This document shows positions 45,001 to 52,058 of a DNA stretch of 64,000 nucleotides, in pieces. How positions within the stretch are numbered: position 1 is the stretch's first letter; the number at the start of each line of letters is the position of its first letter. The notes under the pieces were generated by a model that saw only the letters and a program-made list of their open reading frames with translations, ran no database searches and had not been told where the DNA came from. The position numbers were made by a program, and so were the translations under genes. This DNA is from Loxodes magnus (taxonomy: Eukaryota; Ciliophora; Karyorelictea; Loxodida; Loxodidae). The DNA lies in assembly GCA_946699065.1 (NCBI GenBank), contig CAMPDV010000230.1, forward strand, positions 1 to 64,000, in the 5' to 3' direction.

Positions 45001-46811
45001 GTCTCACAGTATTATAATAACTTCCCGATACGATGAACTCTGAATCACTGGATATAGCCACAGCATATACATAACTAGTGTGACCACTCATGGTCTTACA
45101 GGTACCTGTCTTGACGTCCCATAGTCTCACCGTCTTATCATCACTTCCCGATACGATGAACTCTGAATCACTGGATATAGCCACAGCATATACACAACTA
45201 GTGTGACCACTCATGGTCTTACAGGTACCTGTCTTGACGTCCCATAGTCTCACCGTCTTATCATCACTTCCCGATACAATGAACTCTGAATCACTGGATA
45301 TAGCCACAGTATATACACAACTAGTGTGACCACTCATGGTCTTACAGGTACCTGTCTTGACGTCCCATTGTCTCACCGTATTATCAGAACTTCCCGATAC
45401 GATGAACTCTGAATCACTGGATATAGCCACAGCATATACAGAATCTGTGTGACAACTCATGGTCTTACAGGTACCTGTCTTGACGTCCCATAGTCTCACC
45501 GTCTTATCATCACTTCCCGATACAATGAACTCTGAATCACTGGATATAGCCACAGCATATACAGAATCTGTGTGACCACTCATGGTCTTACAGGTACCTG
45601 TCTTGACGTCCCATTGTCTCACCGTATTATCTCCACTTCCCGATACGATGAACTCTGAATCACTGGATATAGCCACAGTATATACAGAATCTGTGTGACC
45701 ACTCATGGTCTTACAGGTACCTGTCTTGACGTCCCATAGTCTCACCGTCTTATCTCCACTTCCCGATACGATGAACTCTGAATCACTGGATATAGCCACA
45801 GCATATACATAACTAGTGTGACCACTCATAGTCTTACAGGTACCTGTCTTGACGTCCCATAGTCTCACCGTATTATCATCACTTCCCGATACAATGAACT
45901 CTGAATCACTGGATATAGCCACAGATCTTACATAACTAGTGTGACCACTCATGGTCTTACAGGTACCTGTCTTGACGTCCCATAGTCTCACCGTCTTATC
46001 ATGACTTCCCGATACGATGAACTCTGAATCACTGGATATAGCACAGATCATACATAACTAGTGTGACCACTCATGGTCTTACAGGTACCTGTCTTGACGT
46101 CCCATAGTCTCACCGTCTTATCATCACTTCCCGATACAATGAACTCTGAATCACTGGATATAGCCACAGCATATACAGAATCTGTGTGACCACTCATGGT
46201 CTTACAGGTACCTGTCTTGACGTCCCATAGTCTCACCGTATTATCTCAACTTCCCGATACGATGAACTCTGAATCACTGGATATAGACAAAGATCTTACA
46301 TAACTAGTGTGACCACTCATGGTCTTACAGGTACCTGTCTTGACGTCCCATAGTCTCACCGTCTTATCATCACTTCCCGATACGATGAACTCTGAATCAC
46401 TGGATATAGCCACAGCTTATACAGAATCTGTGTGACCACTCATGGTCTTACAGGTACCTGTCTTGACGTCCCATAGTCTCACCGTCTTATCAGAACTTCC
46501 CGATACGATGAACTCTGAATCACTGGATATAGCCACAGATCTTACATAACTAGTGTGACCACTCATGGTCTTACAGGTACCTGTCTTGACGTCCCATAGT
46601 CTCACCGTATAATCTGCACTTCCCGATACGATGAACTCTGAATCACTGGATATAGCACAGATCTTACATAACTAGTGTGACCACTCATGGTCTTACAGGT
46701 ACCTGTCTTGACGTTCCATAGTCTCACCGTATTATCAGAACTTCCCGATACAATGAACTCTGAATCACTGGATATAGCCGCAGATCTTACATAATTTGTG
46801 TGACCACTCAT
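1..46811 (-). CDS. Giant hypervariable WD40-repeat protein (partial, C-terminus beyond left edge)
   Basis: About 380 tandem WD40 repeats of exactly 41 residues (123 bp) are read leftwards from ATG at 46,809-46,811 (first residues MSGHTNYVRSAAISSDSE). The invariant core is GH, ISSDSEFIVSGS, TVR.WDVKTGTCKTMS. WD40 blades form beta-propellers that bind proteins or peptides; no enzymatic or NTPase domain is visible, and no effector module precedes the array. The frame is continuous from about 40,754 to about 2,200 if TAG = Q and TGA = W. It changes at four one-base deletions (about 46,655, 46,041, 44,444 and 40,755) and again at small indels in 600-2,200. An in-frame ATG at 46,899-46,901 would add 30 residues starting MQSKKLISF; I cannot choose between the starts. 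A giant functional protein, several overlapping isoforms, or a recently amplified non-coding array are all possible. Coding origin is certain; translation of the whole length is inference. Confidence 0.8.
600..2200 (-). other. Indel-rich stretch at left end of the array
   Basis: Several units carry small length changes. These are CCC to CC in the SGS codons (about 626 and 1,978) and in the GACGTCCC block (about 964 and 2,194), an extra GA near 1,040, changes near 1,180-1,205, a two-base loss near 1,431, and a shortened unit near 1,650. Most fall in short homopolymers. No comparable stretch exists between 2.2 and 40.7 kb. Either assembly quality is poor here or the units have truly decayed. 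The frame cannot be followed through it. Confidence 0.7.
7621..8500 (-). repeat. Block with FIKSG marker, copy 1
   Basis: A rare V-to-K change (FIVSG to FIKSG, ccgatttaatg on the plus strand) at about 8,379 tags this block. The same marker recurs at about 13,668 (offset 5,289 = 43 units) and about 16,131 (a further 20 units), with the same neighbouring units and the same TAG placement. One or two units inside the second copy differ, so copying was followed by patchy conversion. Confidence 0.75.
12910..13790 (-). repeat. Block with FIKSG marker, copy 2
   Basis: Counterpart of 7,621-8,500 at +5,289 bp. It differs by swapping the DDM/YYN unit pair of copy 1 for an HDK/YYN pair, which shows unit-level exchange inside a conserved block. 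Confidence 0.7.
22440..24690 (-). repeat. Nine-unit (1,107-bp) block duplicated in tandem
   Basis: Positions about 22,440-23,580 and about 23,547-24,690 match unit by unit at an offset of exactly 1,107 bp (9 x 123). This includes the rare order of the SYVRSVAISS + GSSDK unit next to the SYVRSLSISS unit and the TSYVRSVA unit with the C-for-G change. A third copy begins about 3,936 bp (32 units) beyond the second, at about 27,483. Between copies 2 and 3 the match extends further, to about 25,190 and 29,130. Confidence 0.85.
27483..29130 (-). repeat. Third copy of the nine-unit block, longer match
   Basis: This region matches about 23,547-25,190 at an offset of 3,936 bp. Only a few silent differences occur, for example GTG for GTC at about 28,140 and ATT for ATC at about 27,812. 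It includes the rare DHTSCVYALA unit followed by GSGDN/VRQW. Confidence 0.8.
33100..33560 (-). repeat. Block with SSAR blade, copy 1
   Basis: The unit at about 33,205 has GSSARTVR in place of GSDDKTVR, found only here and at about 35,296. The roughly 460-bp block recurs at 35,191-35,650, offset 2,091 bp (17 units). Both copies begin with the TGA-for-AGA unit (33,136-33,138 and 35,227-35,229). The second copy has one added change, AIFSD for AISSD. Confidence 0.8.
40160..41670 (-). repeat. Higher-order block, copy 1 of a 1.5-kb duplication
   Basis: This block of about 12 units recurs at 43,849-45,359, shifted by 3,689 bp, which is 30 units minus the one base lost at about 40,755. Shared rare variants prove the copying: TCTCAACT (W for G), CAGCTTATA, the one-base deletion in GGCTATATCC, a K for T before GTC, the TGA in SSD.EF, TSCEYAV, and the RDK and YYN blades. 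Identity stops at about 41,670, where copy 1 has DDK and copy 2 has an SDN/VRQW unit. Confidence 0.85.
43849..45359 (-). repeat. Higher-order block, copy 2 of a 1.5-kb duplication
   Basis: Partner of 40,160-41,670. Both boundaries fall inside units, as expected for unequal crossing-over or conversion between register-matched repeats. It carries the same frame-breaking one-base deletion (about 44,444), so that deletion predates the duplication and is not a random read error. Confidence 0.85.
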
Positions 46812-46901
46812 GGTCCCTAATTCTCTTAAGAATTGTAGTTCTTAGATTTTTAAGTTTACAGTAAATTACTTTTAAAAAGAAATTAACTTTTTCGATTACA
46901 T

Positions 46902-48770
46902 TTATTTGAATATGTTGATTTTAGTAAACGTTTTCGGTATATATATTAGCGATTTACTAAAAGGTGTATAAAAATATTGATAAAAAAAATAAGTTTTTCT
47001 GAACAGAAATTTCAATTTTTACTTAAGACAATCTTTAAAAAAATTTTCTCGTATTACTATTTAAGTGATCTAAAATAATATTTTTCTCAAGTTGTCTATT
47101 TTAATTTCTTCATTTTTTATTTAAATGAAATTTTTTTAAAAATACATTCAGATTTTTCAACTTTTTTAGTTTTTTTTATATTTATCTTATAGGATAAATC
47201 ATTTTGTTCTAATAAAATTTTTTGTCGAATGATGTTTTAGTATCAGTTTAAGATTTTAATCAAGTTAAATTTTATTTTAATGCGTGATTTTTTCACGAGT
47301 ATTTTAAGTTTATTTTATTTCGTTTTTTTGTAAAAATTATATTTTGTCTTAATTTTAATTTTTTATTTTTTTATTTTTTTTATACAAATTTTTTCAAAGT
47401 TTTTTTAGTTTTTTTGTATTAATTTTCATGAATGTTCTGTATTTAGCTCATGCTAAATTTTTTTTATTATTTAAATTTATTTTATTGTAAATACATTCTT
47501 TGTACATGTATTTTTTAGTTTAAAGCTACTGTTATATATTTTATGATAGTAGTTATTTCATTTTTTTAATCGTTTTTTCAAAAATAGATGTTTTTTCTAA
47601 AAATGAATTTTTTCAATAAAATATTTCTTACTACCCAGCAATTATTATTTACTATCTAAGGAGACTTTGTATACTTCTAATGGTCTATTGGACTTGAATC
47701 AATCGATGATAAGATGGCTAAGTTTCTCAATGATGTTTATATTACAAAATCACTTAAGTTGACAAACGTAGTTATATAAGGATGTAGGCTTGAACCGTTC
47801 TTACAATACTTTTCTTTTTGATCTTTTAGTTTTCTAGAAGAAAAATAGTATAAATCAGGAATTAAAATCTTCTAGAGAAAATCATTTTTCATTGCTTTGC
47901 GTATGACTTATATGAGCTTTTTAAATTAAAGTAAAACTTTAGAGTTACTCGACGCTACTAAAAAAGGTATTTTCTTAGTTAAAACTATGAATAAATGTGT
48001 AACTTGTTAATTATTTATTTTTAAAAAAAGAAAGAAAAGAGTTTTATTTTTTAAATATGAATGACTTTTCTTTTTTTTAAAGATAGAAATTACTTTCTTT
48101 GATATAGCATTCATGTTTTCCAAATGCAATCAATATAATTTACCATATATAAAGGACATAAATAAATGCCTCGAATAATATAAAATTGATATTGAAAGTA
48201 TGACAAATCTAAAATAATTTAATTAGCATTTTATTCTAAGAGTAAAATTTCTTTTATAAGAATGTTTTTAAAGGAATACACGTATGCCTACAGCTTAAAG
48301 ATACATGGAATTATTTTAAAATAATCAAAGTGTATTTCCTTAAATGACTTATACTATGCTTACTAGACATCTAATATAAGACATAATTTCTATTTTCAAA
48401 ATGAAGATATTCGCCTATAATTTCTAAAAGGAACTTAGTTTGCGTTACATTAGCACTTAAAATGGAATAAATTGCATGGGTGGTTTAGCTCATGATGAAC
48501 TTGATAATTTGATATAATTTACTTTATATAAAGATGACTTTTAGGAATTATCTAAACGGAAAATATTTATTGACAAAAATTATTAAAAACTAATTCTGTA
48601 CGACTAAATTATATTAATTCAAACTTTGTAAAAAGTAAAACCCCTAATATTGACAAATATATTAAAAATTTTCATCAAAAATTGTTTAGAAAGAATAGAA
48701 ATTTTAAAAATTTGACAGTTGAAGCAAAAAGAAAAATTGATTGGAGAAAAAATTTAAATTAATAAATAAA
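46902..48770. other. AT-rich DNA upstream of the WD40 gene; no gene recognised
   Basis: This is extremely T-rich on the plus strand, with many runs of four to eight T. It lies immediately upstream of the WD40 start, so it should hold that gene's promoter and 5' leader, but I see no element I can name. Slightly less biased sequence at about 47,630-47,980 shows no protein motif in any frame and no tRNA-like B box. Confidence 0.5.
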
Positions 48771-48959
48771 CTTAAGTAATGGTTGTGAAAACAAATAGGA
48801 AGAAAAATGTAAATAAGAAGAGAGAGAGGAAAATGCGAGAACACAGATTAGAATCAAATAGAAGAAACAAAAGAACAGGAGCAGGAAGAATTAACCAGAG
48901 GTTGATAATAAACTTACATAAACTCTTATACTTAACATAATTTGCATAAAAATAACTAT

Positions 48960-49364
48960 AAGTAGTGCAATTATGTCCCAATACTCGAAGTATTGAAACT
49001 TTTTTATCTTATTATTATTTCTTTATTTACGCTTTTACTTACAAACTCCATTATGTCATTTTGTTTTTTTCTTATTTCTTCTGTTAATGTTTAGCGTTTT
49101 TGCCATCACTTATCCTATCCTTTTCTCTGACTTGTTTTTATATTATATCTTATTATATAGTTTGTTGTTTTTTATTTTTTTTATTTATTTGAACATTTCT
49201 CTATCCATTTGCCTTTTATATGTCCGAATCTATTTTGATGAAAAAAATTCTTATTTATTTTTTAGCATAAAAAGCTTTTTATTATTTAATTTTTTAGTTA
49301 TTTTAATTATTTTTCTATCCTCCTCGTTTTATTTCCTGTTCTTCTTCCCTTGTATCCTCTATAA
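48960..49364 (-). other. Lysine-rich open stretch downstream of the CCHC protein
   Basis: The frame of the CCHC protein continues past its TGA as a Lys/Asn/Gln-rich sequence for about 130 codons. It could be an extension, if that TGA is read as Trp, or just AT-rich read-through. No reverse transcriptase, protease or endonuclease motif is recognisable. Confidence 0.3.
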
Positions 49365-50453
49365 TCATTTATTCTCTTTCTTCAATTATCCTCTTATTTG
49401 CTTGATTTTCTTTTAAACCTGGCTTGTTTACTATTAATTTAACTTGTCCTTCAAGTATCTTAAATTCTCTTCTATTTAGTTTTTTCCTTTTACTGTTTCC
49501 ACCTTTCTGCATTGTTGTTCTATGTGCCCTTTCAATTTGCATAGGTAGCAAATAAAATTTACTGGGTTTGTATTCTCATTTTATTTCCGTTTAAGTCTAT
49601 TACTTCCGGTGTCCTCTTTGCTTCGTCTATATCCTTTAAATCTAGGTGCACTACACTACTATCTGTTAGCATTGTAGTGCTTGGGTATATATGCTATATC
49701 TCTCTAGATTTTCCACATTACCTCATTACCTCATTATTTCCATTACTTCCTTCATGTTTGAATATTCATTTATTGTGAAATAAATTGGGTAGTTATGAAT
49801 GTCAAAGTATTCTAATTAGCTTCTTGCTTAGATAGGAGTTCTAACGCCTTAGAATGTTCATTCCTTGAATTACGCGAATTGTTAGTGTCCTCTTCATTGA
49901 AGAAGACCAAATATGCTGTTTCGTTTTATTTAACAATCTATTTGGACTCTACTTGTTTATACTCGCTCCATATTTGATTCCTATACGCTTGTATCACTTC
50001 TTAATCTATAATCAGTGCTTTCTGGATAGTGGTTAAAAGAAACTGCAGCTTCCATATCTGATAGATCATCACAGGCATTTTAGTAGAGTCTTACCATTTA
50101 TTCTTTAGGACGTTGGCTTAAATAAGTTATTGATTCTTTGCTAAATTATTGCTTAGGTTGTGTACATTTTTTACCACTTCATTCCTTTAGTATTTTATGT
50201 TTCTCAATTTAATGAAGTCCTTCCAATCATAGATATATTAATATCCTTTTCTCGTTGAGCGTATCAATATTTCACGATCGTTCGATCAGATAATTTGGTT
50301 CTGTGAAGTCTAAGTGCTTGCATTATGAATCTGGTTTCCCCTAGTAATAAAAAGGTTGGACTAATTAAAGCGAAGACGTGGTAGAAGAATGAATTTAAGT
50401 TTTCTCTGCTATTCTATGGAGGTGTAATAAAAACCCTTTTTGAAGATAAGCAT
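49365..50453 (-). CDS. CCHC zinc-knuckle protein, Gag- or LINE ORF1-like
   Basis: One open frame of 362 codons runs from ATG at 50,451-50,453 to TGA at 49,365-49,367, with TAA/TAG as Q and internal TGA as W. Near the C-terminus (49,509-49,550) is a canonical CX2CX4HX4C zinc knuckle (CYLCKLKGHIEQQC), preceded by a basic stretch rich in R and K and followed by a Lys/Gln-rich probable coiled coil. The central part has ordinary, non-low-complexity composition (for example AYLVFFNEEDTNNS, YDWKDFIKLRN). Single CCHC knuckles at the end of a basic protein are typical of Gag-like and LINE ORF1 proteins that bind RNA, but cellular nucleic-acid-binding proteins also have them. No terminal repeats and no reverse transcriptase were seen, so the family is open. 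The frame looks whole under the variant code. Confidence 0.6.
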
Positions 50454-52058
50454 TTTTGAATATATATTTAATATAATGAATAAATAAGTCTAATTATATT
50501 AAAATTTTTCTAACTTTAATAAATATAAATACACTAATTATTTAATTTATCTAGCTAGCAAGACCATTAGATTATAATATCACTATTTAAGTTTATAACT
50601 ATATCATTAAAATTAGATAAATCATCTTATAATATTGCTTTATTAACTAGATTTATAATTAAAGCTTTACTTTATATATCAGATAACCATGTAGAAATAA
50701 TATATTAATTTAGTTTATTTCACATTTCAACATCATTTTTAAGATATTTTAGTGGTTACTATTTAAATAGCTTTGCTATAAGATATTTAATGCATTTTAT
50801 CTAACTTAAGGAAATAAACTGGTTGTAGTTTATCTGATATAAAAGATAATCTAAGGCTAGTATTTAGTTAAGAAATATCTTAGCATTAAACTATTTATCT
50901 TTATTAATTAAAAGTTTCTAGTTATTTAGATATATTTCATGAGGGTAGCAATAATAATGCTTAGTCTGATGAAGATAAAGAAACTAAAGCAATTTTTAAC
51001 TTAAAGCAGAATAGAAGTTTATCATTGATGATAATTATAAATAATAAGCAAAATAGCTTTTTATATATCTAGCTCATTTTAATAAGTTAAAGCTTTATCC
51101 TCTACATTATCTATTTATATAACTTCATAATATAAGCTTATTTAATAGATTGGAAGAAAATACTCTACTTAGATTGCCCTATGTTTAAGCAGAATTCTCT
51201 TATGTTTAGCTTAATTATAGATAATTTTATATTATTTAGTTGCGTTTTAGAGGTAATAAAATAAGCATGTCTGATATTATTTAAGGTTTTAGAAAATCTT
51301 AGTTATCTTTTAAAAAAATTTGAAGATAAAAGGTAATTAATTTAGCTTAATAAATCTTTGCTAGGAACAACTTATTCCATGTTAAACCAAATAAGGTAAT
51401 TCAAATTACTCCATTGAGTATATTCCTTATTATTAAAATATATCAGAAATAATAAAGATATTGCTTATCACACTATCTTTCAAATTAAATATTAGCTGTC
51501 TAAATAATTCATAGGCATATTAAAGGATTTTTATTAAATTTTCAGAAATAAAAAGAAACTCTTAAGATTTATAAATCTTAGAAGTTAATTAAATAACTCA
51601 GCACTTTGATAGTGAATAAAAACTAATCTTGATTAAAAATTTATTTAATAGCTTTAATCTTATTTATAAGAATTCTTCAAAGCATTAAGATAAAATCATA
51701 TTTATAGGAAATTTCTTATTGAATTTACTTAAATACTTAGTAAACTCTAACAGTATATTAAATAAAGCTCACTCTATTTATCATAATTTGCTTTAATTAA
51801 TTTTAACTTTAGAAAATCACTAAAACGTATTCATAAATAGCATTATAAAAGCATTAAGTATTTTCTTATTAATTATAATGCTTAAATAGTTCTCATTTAT
51901 AGTTATTTAGTTTACCTAAATTATTTTTTCTTTTAAATTAGAATTTCAACTTTAGCTTTAAGAAGTTATCCTTAGCTTTAATTCATTATTTATTTTCTTA
52001 AACAACCAAAAATTTCAGTCCTTATTATTTGGTTGTTGCTTTCATTTTCTTAAGCTAG
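50454..52058. other. AT-rich interval; no gene recognised
   Basis: This separates the divergently oriented CCHC gene (minus) and Kelch gene (plus), so it should contain both promoters. The plus strand can be read through with I, L, F, N, K, Q and Y-rich residues, but that is what AT-rich DNA gives when stops are sense. No family motif, RNA gene or tandem repeat is visible. Confidence 0.4.

Larger units (their letters stand above)
1..46815 (-). repeat. 123-bp tandem repeat array, about 380 copies
   Basis: Every unit is 123 bp except the few carrying indels. A hand count of one consensus unit gives about 44 % G+C, against visibly 20-25 % in the DNA to the right. Three six-base palindromes recur in nearly every unit (GGTACC, GACGTC, and ACTAGT in the S-Y variant). 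Recurrent silent differences sit at about four sites: ATC/ATT in FIV, TCC/TCT in ISS, GTC/GTG in DVK, and ACG/ACT in TVR. Units are head-to-tail with no spacers and no foreign insertions. The array ends abruptly on the right at about 46,815, where sequence becomes AT-rich within a few bases. Confidence 0.97.

Noticed and set aside
244-46811. Dozens of separate short WD40 genes on the minus strand
   Set aside because: The breaks are TAG or TGA codons at fixed blade positions in a continuing frame, or single-base indels. They are pieces of one array, and the variant code removes most breaks.
1-46815. CRISPR array or simple satellite
   Set aside because: Units abut without spacers, are 123 bp, and encode a textbook WD40 repeat with coding-type variation.
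1-46815. Bacterial or cyanobacterial origin of the window
   Set aside because: Bacteria do have WD40-rich proteins, but tiny spliceosomal introns, the stop-codon code and the CTD phosphatase in the flank are eukaryotic, ciliate-type.
1-46815. Array as a nonsense-riddled pseudogene
   Set aside because: The in-frame TAG and TGA codons are sense in the host, judged from the transporter and phosphatase. Only the few indels count against coding, and the 38-kb core has none.
47630-48560. Possible tRNA genes (short GC-richer spots)
   Set aside because: No B-box-like GGTTCRANNCC and no cloverleaf pairing could be found.
48772-48981. Minus-strand ORF rich in F and L (MGHNCTTYSYF...)
   Set aside because: Low-complexity translation of an A/G-rich plus strand; no motif, and it overlaps another equally open frame.
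49087-49416. Plus-strand hydrophobic ORF (MFSVFAITYPILF...)
   Set aside because: It is the antisense of the Lys-rich minus-strand frame; strings of F, L, I and Y are what T-rich DNA encodes.
49369-49551. Minus-strand ORF beginning MLPMQIERAHRTT
   Set aside because: It is the wrong frame over the CCHC knuckle; shifting the frame reveals CYLCKLKGHIEQQC in a much longer open frame.
50940-52050. Long plus-strand open frame before the Kelch gene
   Set aside because: With all stops sense, any AT-rich frame is open. The composition is I/L/F/N/K/Q/Y only, there is no family motif, and it is out of frame with the Kelch start.
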